64,000 nt of DNA from Paenibacillus montanisoli (lineage in GTDB: Bacteria > Bacillota > Bacilli > Paenibacillales > Paenibacillaceae): contig NZ_QLUW01000002.1 in assembly GCF_003268025.1 (NCBI RefSeq), forward strand, positions 868,001-932,000, in the 5' to 3' direction. A program made the position numbers and the translations under genes. Under the pieces are notes generated by a model. It worked only from the letters and a program-made list of their open reading frames with translations, did not search any database and had not been told where the DNA came from. This document shows, piece by piece, positions 1 to 8,468 of this stretch (position 1 is its first letter; the number at the start of each line of letters is the position of its first letter).

Positions 1-952
1 ACGCATGCTCCGGTCCGATGCCCGGATAATCGAGTCCCGCCGAGATCGAATGTGCCGGCTGGACTTGGCCATGCTCGTCCTGCAGCACATAGCTGAGCGA
101 GCCTTGGAATACGCCATGGCGGCCCTTCGTCATCGTCGCTGCGTGCTCCTCCGTATGCACGCCGCGGCCAGCAGCTTCAACGCCGAGCAGCTTCACGCCG
201 TCATCGCCGATGAACGGGTAGAACATGCCGATCGCGTTGCTGCCGCCGCCTACCGCTGCGACCACATAATCCGGCAGCCTGCCGGCATCCTTCAGGATTT
301 GCTCTCTCGATTCATCGCCGATGATGCGCTGGAAGTCGCGGACCATCATCGGATACGGGTGCGGTCCTGTAACGGAACCTAGAATATAGTACGTATCGTC
401 CACGTGGCTCACCCAGTAACGGAGCGTCTCGTTGCAAGCATCCTTCAGCGTTCGCGTTCCCGAAGTAACGGGGACGACCTCCGCGCCGAGCAGCTTCATC
501 CGGAATACGTTCAGCTCCTGGCGCTTCGTGTCCTCCTCGCCCATGAACACTTTGCACTCCATGCCGAGCAGCGCCGCGACCGTAGCCGAAGCGACGCCGT
601 GCTGGCCCGCTCCCGTTTCCGCGATGATCTTCGTCTTGCCCATACGCTTGGCGAGCACGCCTTGGCCGATCGTGTTGTTGATCTTATGTGCGCCGGTATG
701 GTTTAAATCTTCGCGTTTCAAATAGATTTGTGCGCCGCCGAGATGCTCGGACAAACGCTGAGCATGATACAGCGAAGTCGGGCGTCCCGAGTATTTGTTC
801 AATAAATAACGGACTTCCGCAATGAAATCCGGATCCTTCGAGTAATGCTGATAGGCTTCCTCCAGCTCTAGCAGCGCGTTCATGAGCGTCTCAGGCACAT
901 AACGTCCGCCGAATTTGCCGAAGCGTCCATTCTGGTCTGGAACTTGATTCAT
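1..952 (-). CDS. trpB: Tryptophan synthase beta subunit (3' end outside window)
   Basis: PLP enzyme that condenses indole with serine to give tryptophan, in complex with TrpA. The reading frame is open from ATG at 952 to the left edge, giving about 317 residues of a usual ~400. Family hallmarks are visible: the N-terminal GRPTSLYHA region, the lysine motif [16 protein letters not shown] (Schiff-base lysine in HK), AETGAGQHG, and the phosphate-binding GGGSNAIG loop. The start overlaps the trpF stop by 4 nt (ATGA), so it is translationally coupled. trpA would be expected just beyond the edge. Partial only because the window ends. Confidence 0.96.
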   Translation of the reverse strand, partial: MNQVPDQNGRFGKFGGRYVPETLMNALLELEEAYQHYSKDPDFIAEVRYLLNKYSGRPTSLYHAQRLSEHLGGAQIYLKREDLNHTGAHKINNTIGQGVLAKRMGKTKIIAETGAGQHGVASATVAALLGMECKVFMGEEDTKRQELNVFRMKLLGAEVVPVTSGTRTLKDACNETLRYWVSHVDDTYYILGSVTGPHPYPMMVRDFQRIIGDESREQILKDAGRLPDYVVAAVGGGSNAIGMFYPFIGDDGVKLLGVEAAGRGVHTEEHAATMTKGRHGVFQGSLSYVLQDEHGQVQPAHSISAGLDYPGIGPEHA

Positions 953-1626
953 ACGCTTCTCACCCTTTCAATAAACAATCGAATTTTGCCGATATCCTTC
1001 ACGCCGCCGATTTCTACGCCGCTCGACACATCTACGCCGTCCGGCGAATACCGGCCCAGCAGATCCTGCACATTATCCGGGTGCAAGCCGCCTGCGACAT
1101 ACAGCGGAACGCCGATGTCCGCGGCCGCATTCGCGTAATCGTCAATGAGATGCCAGGCGAACGTTTTTCCCGTGCCGCCGCCAGCTGTATCGATGAGAAA
1201 ACCGTCGACGACGCCTTTATAAGCAGCGAGCCGCTCAGGGCCTTCGGCATGTCCGGGTAAGCCGCCAGCCGGGCCGGATACGGAAAACACTTTCCAAACC
1301 CGGACGCCATGGGCTTCTCGTGCATCCGCGCACACTTGCGGCGATTCATCGCCATGCAGCTGTACGACATCCAGAGGTGCAGCCTTCAGCACGGCTTTCA
1401 GCTCGTCGCTCGCCGGGTTGACGAAGACGCCAACCGTTTGCGGCCGTGCCGCGCCCTCTTGCGCATCGAGCTTCCGCACTTCCGCGATCAGCGTGCCGGC
1501 AAGCTCCGGCGACACCTGCCGCTTGCTTGGCGCGAACACGAAGCCGATCTCATCGAAGGCCAGCCCGTTCATCTGCCGAATCGTCTCGGCATCCCGCAGG
1601 CCGCAAATTTTGATTCGGGTTGCCAT
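949..1626 (-). CDS. trpF: Phosphoribosylanthranilate isomerase
   Basis: Catalyses the Amadori rearrangement of N-(5'-phosphoribosyl)anthranilate to CdRP, the third step after chorismate in tryptophan synthesis. The 225-residue protein has the family's KICGLRD start (general-base Cys), the QLHGDE motif, the [14 protein letters not shown] segment and a C-terminal VAGGL phosphate loop ending with GVDVSSGVE. Length is normal for a single TIM barrel. ATG at 1626 shares one base with the trpC stop (TAATG), and the end overlaps trpB by 4 nt. It is a separate gene, not fused to trpC. Confidence 0.97.
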   Translation of the reverse strand: MATRIKICGLRDAETIRQMNGLAFDEIGFVFAPSKRQVSPELAGTLIAEVRKLDAQEGAARPQTVGVFVNPASDELKAVLKAAPLDVVQLHGDESPQVCADAREAHGVRVWKVFSVSGPAGGLPGHAEGPERLAAYKGVVDGFLIDTAGGGTGKTFAWHLIDDYANAAADIGVPLYVAGGLHPDNVQDLLGRYSPDGVDVSSGVEIGGVKDIGKIRLFIERVRSV

Positions 1627-2420
1627 TACGCTTTCACCGGCCCCATCAAATCGCGCACCGCTTCGCCGACATCCGGCTGGCGCATGAAATGCTCGCCGAT
1701 CAGGACACCCTTGGCGCCTGCTTGCTTCACGTAGGCTATATCTTCGCGGGAGGCAAGCGCGCTTTCGCTGATGACCGTAACGCCCTCAGGCGCCAAGCCG
1801 ATCAAACGCTCCGTCGTCCCGATATCGGTGACGAACGTATGCAGGTTCCGGTTGTTGATGCCTACTAGCGTTGCCTTGCCAAGACCGAGCACCGACTCCA
1901 TCTCTTCTTGATCATGCACTTCGACAAGCACGTCAAGTCCGATCGACTTTGCGATATCATAAAACTCCGACAACTGGGTCGGGCGAAGAATCGCGGCAAT
2001 GAGCAGGATCGCATCCGCCCCGATGAGGCGGGCCTCATAAATTTGGCGGTAATCCACCGTAAAATCCTTACGCAGCAGCGGTACGTTTACTGCCGCCGAT
2101 ACTGCGGTTAAGTATTCGTTCTTCCCTTGAAAATAATCCTCGTCCGTCAAGACGGATATACAATCCGCGCCGGCTTCTTCATAGATGCGGGCCAACGATA
2201 CCGGGTCGAAATCCGGCCGGATCAACCCCTTCGATGGCGAAGCCTTCTTCACCTCGGCGATGAGGCCGAGCTCCCGGTTCGGGCTAGTCGCAAGCTTGCG
2301 CTCAAAGCCGCGGCATGCCGGCAATTCGGCGATTTGGCGCTCTGCCGCCGCCAATGAGAAGTGTTCCGCAAGATCGTCGGCTTCCTTGCGTTTAGTAGCT
2401 ATGATTTTATCTAGAAACAT
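1626..2420 (-). CDS. trpC: Indole-3-glycerol phosphate synthase
   Basis: Closes the indole ring by converting CdRP to indole-3-glycerol phosphate. The 264-residue TIM barrel shows the family motifs EVKKASPSKG near residue 58, LTDEDYFQG, LLRKDF, EVHDQEE, GINNRNL and SESA. The start ATG at 2420 has a GGAGAG ribosome-binding site, and its first 14 nt overlap the end of trpD. This is tight coupling inside the trpEDCFB transcript. Confidence 0.97.
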   Translation of the reverse strand: MFLDKIIATKRKEADDLAEHFSLAAAERQIAELPACRGFERKLATSPNRELGLIAEVKKASPSKGLIRPDFDPVSLARIYEEAGADCISVLTDEDYFQGKNEYLTAVSAAVNVPLLRKDFTVDYRQIYEARLIGADAILLIAAILRPTQLSEFYDIAKSIGLDVLVEVHDQEEMESVLGLGKATLVGINNRNLHTFVTDIGTTERLIGLAPEGVTVISESALASREDIAYVKQAGAKGVLIGEHFMRQPDVGEAVRDLMGPVKA

Positions 2421-3462
2421 GAGTCAACTCTCCTGTCGTTTCGATCAGCTGGCGCAATTTGTTGGCCGCTTTGCCGGAATCGATAATTGCTCTTGCCGTT
2501 TCGACGCCATCCTGCAGCGTATCGGCTGCCCCGCCGACGAAGATGCATGCGCCGGCGTTGGCAAGCACGATATCCCGGTATGCGCCGTAGTCTTCGCCAT
2601 GAAAGATCGACCGGATAATGCGCGCGTTCTCAGCCGCGTCTCCGCCGATGACCTCCGACAGCGAACGAGTCGTCAATCCGAGCTCTTCCGGCGTAATCGT
2701 ATACGTACGCACGATGCCTCCCTGCAGCTCCGAAACCTGCGTCAGAGACGAGATGCTGATCTCATCCAAGCCGTCATGGCTGCTTACCACCATCGCACGC
2801 TTCAAGCCAAGTTCTCCAAGCACAGAGGCGATCGTTTCCGTCTTGTTGCGGTCATAAATCCCGAGCAGCTGGCGATCCGCGCCGGCCGGATTCGTCAACG
2901 GACCAAGCATGTTGAAAATGGTCCGGATGCCGATCTCCTTACGCGGGGCTGCCGCATGCTTGAGCGACGGATGATACAGCTGCGCGAACATGAAGCAGAT
3001 GCCGATTTCATCCAGGCTGCGTGCCGCTTGCTCCGGCGTAAGCGTAATATTCACGCCAAGCGCCTCCAGCGTGTCTGCGCTGCCGGACTTGCCGGACATC
3101 GCGCGATTGCCGTGCTTCGCTACGCGAACGCCCGCCGCTGCGGCGATAATGGCCGAAGCCGTCGAAATATTGAATTTATGAATGCCGGAACCGCCTGTGC
3201 CGCATGTATCCATCAGGCCGTTGCGCTCGGTATGCACATGGTTGGAGTATGCGCGCATCGCTTCCGCAAAGCCCGTAATTTCATCCTTGGTCTCGCCTTT
3301 GATCCGAAGCGCGGTGATGACCGAACCGATTTGGGCGCCGGTAGCTTCGCCGCTCATTATAATTTCCATCACGCCGCGCGCTTCTTCGCGCGTCAAGCTA
3401 TTCCCGCCGATCAACGTATTCAACGCCCGTGGCATTGTCATGATTTCATTAATAACCGCCAT
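2407..3462 (-). CDS. trpD: Anthranilate phosphoribosyltransferase
   Basis: Transfers phosphoribose from PRPP to anthranilate. The 351-residue protein carries the glycine-rich PRPP loop DTCGTGGSG, the KHGNRAMSGKSGSAD segment and the ARSLDEIGICFMFAQLYHPSLK motif of the family. Two starts are possible. GTG at 3474 overlaps the trpE stop as GTGA. ATG at 3462 is preceded by AAAGGGTG at suitable spacing and gives the usual N-terminus (MAVINEIM), so it is preferred. The gene is not fused to a glutaminase domain. Confidence 0.96.
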   Translation of the reverse strand: MAVINEIMTMPRALNTLIGGNSLTREEARGVMEIIMSGEATGAQIGSVITALRIKGETKDEITGFAEAMRAYSNHVHTERNGLMDTCGTGGSGIHKFNISTASAIIAAAAGVRVAKHGNRAMSGKSGSADTLEALGVNITLTPEQAARSLDEIGICFMFAQLYHPSLKHAAAPRKEIGIRTIFNMLGPLTNPAGADRQLLGIYDRNKTETIASVLGELGLKRAMVVSSHDGLDEISISSLTQVSELQGGIVRTYTITPEELGLTTRSLSEVIGGDAAENARIIRSIFHGEDYGAYRDIVLANAGACIFVGGAADTLQDGVETARAIIDSGKAANKLRQLIETTGELTHVSR

Positions 3463-3470
3463 GCCCCTGC

Positions 3471-5024
3471 TCACCCTTTCGCATCCGCATAGTAATCCAT
3501 GTTAATCATGCTGTTCCCGCGTTCCGGAGCTGCGAAGATCGCCTCGGCCGCCCGAACGGCTTTAAGCATTGCCATCGCCTTGTTCACGGTTTCCATGTAC
3601 TCGTTTTCCGGGATGGAATCCCATACGACGCCCGCTCCAGCCTGGACATAGGCTTTGCCGTTCTTGAAGATCAGCGTGCGGATGGTGATGCACGTATTCA
3701 GGCTTCCGCCGAAGCCCAAGTAGCCGATTGCGCCGGCGTAGGCCCCGCGCGCTTCGTTCTCAAGCTCCGCGATAATTTCCATCGCGCGCAGCTTCGGCGC
3801 GCCGGATACGGTACCTGCTGGCATGCAAGAGACGAATGCATCGAAAAAGTCTTTATCTTCGCGCAATTTGCCCGATACGTTGGACACAATATGCATCACG
3901 TGGGAGTAACGCTCGATTTCCATATACGCATCGCAGCGAACGGTGCCGAATTCGGACACGCGCCCGATGTCATTGCGGCCAAGGTCGACTAGCATCAAAT
4001 GCTCGGCGCGTTCTTTCTCGTCGGCCAGAAGCTCCTTCTCGAGCGCCAAGTCCTGCTCCGGCGTCTTGCCGCGAGGACGGGTTCCGGCGATCGGCCTTGT
4101 TTCGACGCGTTCGCCGTCGACCTTCACCAGCGCTTCAGGAGAAGTACCAACGATAACTTCGTCATCCATTTTCAAATAATACATATACGGCGAAGGATTC
4201 ATCGTACGCAGTACGCGGTATACATGAAGCGGATCGACGTCCGTCTCGATATTGAAGCGCTGTGACAGCACCACTTGGAAAATATCGCCTGAGCGGATGT
4301 ATTCCTTCGCTTTCTCCACGTTCCCGATAAACTGCTCCTTCGTCAAGTTGGAGGAGACTTCGCCGAGATCCGGATCTGCCGGAATGCTTCCGGCCGCCAT
4401 CAAAGTGGATGGCAGCGGCTGCTGAAGTCGCTCGATCGTCGCTTCGATCTTCGCAACCGTACGCTCATATGCCGCTTGAATTTGGCTGTCCGTCGCCGCC
4501 TTCGGAATATGCACATTGCCGATGACTTGAACTTGCTGCTTGAAGTGGTCGAATACGATGACTTGATCGCAGAACATGAATTGGAGGTCGTTCATGTTCA
4601 GATCGTCGATCCGGTGAGCCGGGAGCTTCTCATAATATTGAAGCAGGTCGTAGCCGAAAAATCCGATCGCGCCTCCTGTAAACGGCGGCAGCTCCGGAAT
4701 CGCCGGACTGCGGAAAGAGCGCAGATGCGCCTTCAGCAGCTCGATCGGCTTCTCGCGCAGCACCTCTTCCCTGCCGTTCTTCTCGATGACCATCTCACCG
4801 TTCTTGCCGCGGATCAGCATGAAAGGATCGGTGCCGATGAACGAGTAGCGCGCCCATTTCACGCCGCCCTCCACGCTCTCAAGCAAGAATGCGCGGCGCT
4901 CTTGATAGAAATGCTGGAATATACGTATAGGCGTTTCGGTATCCGCCATCACATGTCTAACGATTGGAATAAGATTATAAGTGTCCGCTAGCCGAATCAC
5001 GTTGTGCAGCTCTTGATTCTTCAT
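3471..5024 (-). CDS. trpE: Anthranilate synthase component I
   Basis: First committed step of tryptophan synthesis: chorismate plus ammonia or glutamine gives anthranilate. The 517-residue protein has an N-terminal domain with the LLES motif associated with feedback inhibition by tryptophan. Its C-terminal chorismate-binding domain includes GDIFQVVLSQRF, SPEAL, PIAGTRPRG, DLGRNDIGRV, AGTVSGAPK and QAGAGVV. The frame stays open further upstream, but ATG at 5024 has an AGGAGAG site 7 nt away and matches family N-termini; the extension would read through the leader terminator. No trpG glutaminase is in the operon, as in B. subtilis, where PabA is shared with folate synthesis. Confidence 0.97.
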   Translation of the reverse strand: MKNQELHNVIRLADTYNLIPIVRHVMADTETPIRIFQHFYQERRAFLLESVEGGVKWARYSFIGTDPFMLIRGKNGEMVIEKNGREEVLREKPIELLKAHLRSFRSPAIPELPPFTGGAIGFFGYDLLQYYEKLPAHRIDDLNMNDLQFMFCDQVIVFDHFKQQVQVIGNVHIPKAATDSQIQAAYERTVAKIEATIERLQQPLPSTLMAAGSIPADPDLGEVSSNLTKEQFIGNVEKAKEYIRSGDIFQVVLSQRFNIETDVDPLHVYRVLRTMNPSPYMYYLKMDDEVIVGTSPEALVKVDGERVETRPIAGTRPRGKTPEQDLALEKELLADEKERAEHLMLVDLGRNDIGRVSEFGTVRCDAYMEIERYSHVMHIVSNVSGKLREDKDFFDAFVSCMPAGTVSGAPKLRAMEIIAELENEARGAYAGAIGYLGFGGSLNTCITIRTLIFKNGKAYVQAGAGVVWDSIPENEYMETVNKAMAMLKAVRAAEAIFAAPERGNSMINMDYYADAKG

Positions 5025-5043
5025 CACTGATCTCTCCTCGTCC

Positions 5044-5077
5044 GATAAAAATAAAAAACTCCTGCCGCAGCAGGAGT
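5044..5077 (-). terminator. Intrinsic terminator (attenuator) in the trp leader
   Basis: An 8-bp GC-rich stem (ACTCCTGC paired with GCAGGAGT, 4-nt loop, 5058-5077) is followed in the transcript by a long U-rich run. It lies 20-50 nt before the trpE start and downstream of the TRAP-binding triplets, where a TRAP-controlled attenuator is expected. Its upstream arm is also complementary to the trpE ribosome-binding site. Confidence 0.9.
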
Positions 5078-5198
5078 GATCAGTCAGAAGATGGAAAATG
5101 AGCGTTAATCCGAGGAATGCAAGATTGACCAAGTTGTTTATGGCAAAGCAAGCACCTATTGCGATCCCGTAAGATCCAAAGGTACGGCAAATAAACAA

Positions 5199-5297
5199 CT
5201 AATCGTCTACTCTTCTCTCGTCTCAACTTGCAACTAAACTCAGCTCAGCTCTACTCATCTCTTCTAACTACACTAACTACTCGGCTCTGCTATGCTC
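5199..5297 (-). promoter_or_regulatory. TRAP-binding site of the trp leader, 19 GAG/TAG triplets
   Basis: Read on the minus strand this 99-nt stretch contains 19 non-overlapping GAG or TAG triplets. The first 14 (5297 to 5234) are spaced mostly 4-5 nt start to start, the spacing that fits one triplet per TRAP subunit. A 9-nt gap follows, then five more (5224 to 5199). The B. subtilis trp leader has 11. Tryptophan-loaded TRAP (MtrB, encoded at 15392-15613) would bind here and favour termination before trpE. The pattern is directly visible; binding is inferred. Confidence 0.9.
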
Positions 5298-5317
5298 ATC
5301 CTTCAAGATATGAAATC

Positions 5318-5347
5318 ACTATACACCAGCGTAAACGAATCCGTCAA
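5318..5347 (-). promoter_or_regulatory. Sigma-A promoter of the trpEDCFB transcript
   Basis: TTGACG (5342-5347) and TATAGT (5318-5323) are separated by 18 nt on the minus strand. Predicted transcription start is near 5311, about 13 nt before the first GAG triplet. It lies between the aroH stop and the TRAP site, so trp can be transcribed independently of the aro genes. Confidence 0.8.
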
Positions 5348-5380
5348 TCCTTAAATTATGAGCTTATAAAATAATGATGG

Positions 5381-5749
5381 CTATGCTTTCGACAAGTCCG
5401 GACGCAGCGCTTTTGCGCCGCCTAAATAAACATGCTCGATTTCCTTCTGCGACTTGTCCGTGTTTACGGATACCAAGAGACGGATGCACATAGCCAAACT
5501 GCCCTTCACGGGCACCTCAACCGCGCACATAAGTGGAACTAACTCCCAGCCTGGCATCACGCGAATGGCCCTTGCCGGGAACGTAGCGTCCAAATCGCCG
5601 GTTACGGTAATAAACACGCTGGCAATGTCTTCCGGCTCGATGCCGTTCGACGCAACAATCGTATGAAGCAACTCCCTCGTAGCGCTCAAAATCGGCTGTT
5701 CTTCATTGACATCCACCGTAATGGCACCGCGTATGCCTCTTACACTCAT
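5381..5749 (-). CDS. aroH: Chorismate mutase, AroH type
   Basis: Monofunctional trimeric chorismate mutase making prephenate, the branch point to phenylalanine and tyrosine. The 122-residue protein keeps the catalytic residues of the B. subtilis enzyme at the same positions: Arg7, Glu78, Arg90 and Tyr108. It also ends with the family's LRPDL. The start ATG overlaps the aroB stop region (ATGA, 4 nt). As the last gene of aroC-aroB-aroH it sits immediately before the trp leader, so both fates of chorismate are encoded side by side. Confidence 0.96.
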   Translation of the reverse strand: MSVRGIRGAITVDVNEEQPILSATRELLHTIVASNGIEPEDIASVFITVTGDLDATFPARAIRVMPGWELVPLMCAVEVPVKGSLAMCIRLLVSVNTDKSQKEIEHVYLGGAKALRPDLSKA

Positions 5750-6858
5750 CCTATGACGGCCTCCTGTTTCAATTGTTCCACGATCTCCCGAATGAGAGAA
5801 GAGGAAACCGATTTATTGATTTCCACGGCGCCGATCGCCGTCGGAACGATAAATACCATCGTGCCTTCCTGGAACTTCTTGTCGTGCATCATCGCGCGCA
5901 TGATGTCATCCGTATTCAAATGCTCCGGCAGTCGAACCGGCAAGCCGACACGGGACAGCACGCGCTTCGTCACTTGATAGACCTCTTCCGGTGCGCCCAG
6001 TCGAACCGCAAGTTTGGCGGCCCCTACCATGCCGATCGAAATCGCTTCGCCATGCAGCAGCTCGCCATAACCGGCAACCGCTTCAAGCGCATGTCCGATC
6101 GTATGGCCAAGGTTCAGGATAGCGCGCAGATCGTTCTCGCGCTCATCCTTCGAAACGACGGCAGCCTTCACGCTGCAGCCTTTATAGAGCGCGTATCCGA
6201 GCGTATCGGGTTCAAGCGCAGTAAGCTTCTCGGCATTGTCGTCGCACCACTGGACGAAGTCCGCATCCCAGATGAGTCCGTGCTTCACGACCTCGGACAG
6301 TCCGGCCTTTACTTCCCGCTCGGGCAGCGTTTGCAGCGTTTTCAAATCGTAAAGCACAAGCTCGGGCTGGTGGAAAGCGCCGATAATGTTCTTGGCAAGC
6401 GGGTGGTTGACCGCGACCTTGCCACCGACGCTGCTGTCGTGGGCAAGTATCGTCGTCGGCACCTGCACGAATTTCACGCCGCGCATAAAAGAGGCCGCAA
6501 CGAAGCCGGCAAGATCGCCGACAACGCCGCCTCCAAGCGCAACGATAGCGGACTTTCGGTCAAGCCCATGCTCAAGCGCAATCCCGATCAGCCGTTCCAG
6601 CTCAGCCAGCGATTTGGAGTTTTCCCCTGCCGGCACGATCGCCGTTACGACCGTAAATCCTTCTTCGGTCAGCACCGATGCCAGGCGGTCCAAATGCCGC
6701 CGTGCGACATTGGCATCCGTTACAATCATAAGCGGCGATTTTTTGCTGATGCCGCGCTGCGCGAATAGCTTGCCTGCTTCATCCAGCAGGCCTTCTCCGA
6801 TATAGATCGGATAAGTGCGTTCGCCAAGCTCGACCGTCAGCTCACGATGCCCGCTCAT
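5746..6858 (-). CDS. aroB: 3-dehydroquinate synthase
   Basis: Second shikimate step: NAD- and metal-dependent cyclisation of DAHP to 3-dehydroquinate. The 370-residue protein shows GGGVVGDLAGFVAASFMRG, the PTTILAHDSSVGGKVAVNH segment with substrate contacts, LSEVVKHGLIWD and the metal-binding histidine motif NLGHTIGHALE with a later LLHGEAISIGM. Its ATG shares a base with the aroC stop (TAATG) and its end overlaps aroH by 4 nt. Confidence 0.97.
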   Translation of the reverse strand: MSGHRELTVELGERTYPIYIGEGLLDEAGKLFAQRGISKKSPLMIVTDANVARRHLDRLASVLTEEGFTVVTAIVPAGENSKSLAELERLIGIALEHGLDRKSAIVALGGGVVGDLAGFVAASFMRGVKFVQVPTTILAHDSSVGGKVAVNHPLAKNIIGAFHQPELVLYDLKTLQTLPEREVKAGLSEVVKHGLIWDADFVQWCDDNAEKLTALEPDTLGYALYKGCSVKAAVVSKDERENDLRAILNLGHTIGHALEAVAGYGELLHGEAISIGMVGAAKLAVRLGAPEEVYQVTKRVLSRVGLPVRLPEHLNTDDIMRAMMHDKKFQEGTMVFIVPTAIGAVEINKSVSSSLIREIVEQLKQEAVIG

Positions 6859-8027
6859 TAGTAGCTCCTCAGCTGATCCAAGTAATTGTTATAGTTCGCT
6901 TTAATCTCTTCCATGGAATCGCCGCCGAATTTCTCGAGGAACGCTTTAGCCACTTCCCATGCAACGACGTGCTCCATCACGACGCTCGCAGCAGGTACTG
7001 CGCAGCTGTCGGAACGTTCGACTTGCGCGGTGAACGGCTCCTTCGTATCGATATCCACGCTTTGCAGCGGCTTGTACAGCGTTGGAATAGGCTTCATCAC
7101 GCCGCGGACGACGATTTGCTCGCCATTGGTCATGCCGCCTTCGAAACCGCCAAGGCGGTTCGTCGCTCTATAGTAGCCGCGCTCTTCCGAGTACATGATC
7201 TCGTCGTGAACCTGAGAGCCGCGGATTGTGCCTGCTTCGAAACCGATGCCGATTTCACAGCCCTTGAAGGCATTGATCGACATGACGGATTGCGCGATGC
7301 GCCCGTCAAGCTTGCGGTCGTACTGTACGTGGCTGCCGAGACCGATTGGCACGCCTTCCACGATACATTCCACGATCCCGCCGATGGAGTCGCCTTCCGC
7401 TTTGATTTGATCGATGTATGCGCACATCTTCTCTTCCGTTTCTTTATCGACGACGCGAACCGGCGATTCTTCCGTCAAGCGGATCAGTTCATCGAGCGAA
7501 AAGTTATGCTTCGGCGCTTCGATTTCGCCGATGCGGATGACTTGTCCGCCTACCTTGATGCCGAATGCGGCAAGGAACTGGCGGGCTACCGCGCCAACCG
7601 CTACGCGTGCCGCGGTTTCTCGGGCGCTGGAGCGCTCAAGCACGTTGCGCAAATCCTTCAGGTTGTATTTCAGGCCGCCGTTCAAATCCGCATGCCCTGG
7701 GCGCGGACGGTGAACGCGGCGCTTCTCTTCGTCACTGCCTTCGATCGGCTCGATGTTCATGACTGTCGTCCAGTGCTTCCAGTCGTTATTCTCGACCACG
7801 AGCGCAACGGGTGCGCCGGTCGTTTTGCCATGGCGAACTCCTCCGACTATGTTCGCCGTATCTTTCTCGATCTGCATTCTGCGGCCGCGGCCATGACCCT
7901 TCTGCCTGCGGTGCAATTGGAAATTCAATTCCTGGAAATCAAGCTGCAAATTGCTTGGCAGCCCTTCAATAATTGCCGTCAACTGTGGACCATGCGTTTC
8001 TCCTGCTGTCAAATAACGTAAACTCAC
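6858..8027 (-). CDS. aroC: Chorismate synthase
   Basis: Last shikimate step, flavin-dependent conversion of EPSP to chorismate. GTG at 8027 is chosen because AGGGAGG lies 8 nt upstream and the protein then begins [14 protein letters not shown], giving 389 residues, the usual length. An ATG six codons upstream would bury that ribosome-binding site. Family signatures include GHGRGRRM, the RPGHADLNG segment, the [13 protein letters not shown] signature, and the C-terminal [13 protein letters not shown] motif. It is the first gene of the aro-trp supra-operon, with a strong promoter upstream. The B. subtilis counterpart is called aroF. Confidence 0.97.
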   Translation of the reverse strand: MSLRYLTAGETHGPQLTAIIEGLPSNLQLDFQELNFQLHRRQKGHGRGRRMQIEKDTANIVGGVRHGKTTGAPVALVVENNDWKHWTTVMNIEPIEGSDEEKRRVHRPRPGHADLNGGLKYNLKDLRNVLERSSARETAARVAVGAVARQFLAAFGIKVGGQVIRIGEIEAPKHNFSLDELIRLTEESPVRVVDKETEEKMCAYIDQIKAEGDSIGGIVECIVEGVPIGLGSHVQYDRKLDGRIAQSVMSINAFKGCEIGIGFEAGTIRGSQVHDEIMYSEERGYYRATNRLGGFEGGMTNGEQIVVRGVMKPIPTLYKPLQSVDIDTKEPFTAQVERSDSCAVPAASVVMEHVVAWEVAKAFLEKFGGDSMEEIKANYNNYLDQLRSY

Positions 8028-8100
8028 AGTAAAGCCCTCCCTCATCCCTTAACACCGCAAACGATAGAACCGTTTATGTATGCCAAAATATCTTTTGCTC

Positions 8101-8129
8101 ATTATAGTACAGCGTTGCCGGTTTGACAA
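8101..8129 (-). promoter_or_regulatory. Sigma-A promoter upstream of aroC
   Basis: TTGTCA (8124-8129), a 17-nt spacer and a perfect TATAAT (8101-8106) lie on the minus strand about 75 nt before the aroC GTG. It lies downstream of the terminator of the preceding small gene, so it should drive aroCBH and possibly read into trp. Confidence 0.85.
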
Positions 8130-8165
8130 GAAAATGAACGCCTCGGCTCAAGCTGGTAACCAAAG

Positions 8166-8212
8166 CAAAAAAACTGCCCGAACCTCTCTACAATAGAGGC
8201 CCTAAGGCAGTT
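8166..8212 (-). terminator. Intrinsic terminator after the 8226-8396 gene
   Basis: Stem ACTGCC/GGCAGT (outer arms 8173-8178 and 8206-8211) encloses a second CCTCT/AGAGG stem, followed by a run of seven T in the minus-strand transcript. It separates the small gene from the aroC promoter. Confidence 0.85.
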
Positions 8213-8225
8213 TCCATGCTTGCGT

Positions 8226-8396
8226 TCAGTATCCGTTGACGGATTGCTGCCCTCGAAGCCGCTGCGGCTCCGAGTTCAAATGCGGATCATTCATGAGACC
8301 GTTCATTTGCCTCGTGTCGATGCCGAGAATTTGGGCGCATTCCTGGACCGTGATAAATCCACGCTTATATGCCGCGATTACTTTCCGTTTGTCCAT
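8226..8396 (-). CDS. Small protein of unknown function, possible HTH fold
   Basis: A 56-residue protein starting at ATG 8396 with a strong AGGAGGT site 6 nt upstream; a longer frame exists but would bypass that site. I do not recognise the family. Residues 1-35 (lysine-rich start, then KRGFITVQECAQILGIDTRQMNGLMND) look like a short helix-turn-helix, with an alternation like that of small phage or MerR-like regulators. The tail (about residues 40-56) is polar and probably disordered. It sits between cheR and aroC, in the same direction, with its own terminator. A function is not claimed. Confidence 0.7.
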   Translation of the reverse strand: MDKRKVIAAYKRGFITVQECAQILGIDTRQMNGLMNDPHLNSEPQRLRGQQSVNGY

Positions 8397-8468
8397 GCTG
8401 CACCTCCTATGCCAACCAAAAAATAGCAATAGCAATAGTATTGGAGAAGATGGACAACGATATACCCG

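Noticed and set aside
2185-3492. 435-residue plus-strand reading frame antisense to trpC/trpD
   Set aside because: trpC and trpD have full family motifs on the other strand; the antisense frame is Arg/His-rich with no recognisable domain, typical of a shadow in GC-rich coding DNA.
5025-5198. In-frame upstream extension of trpE by 58 residues
   Set aside because: It would be translated through the leader terminator, has no ribosome-binding site, and matches no TrpE N-terminus. ATG 5024 with AGGAGAG is the clear start.
5199-5310. Leader peptide with tryptophan codons (ribosome-type attenuation)
   Set aside because: Short frames in the leader contain no run of Trp codons, and the regular GAG/TAG triplets explain the region better.
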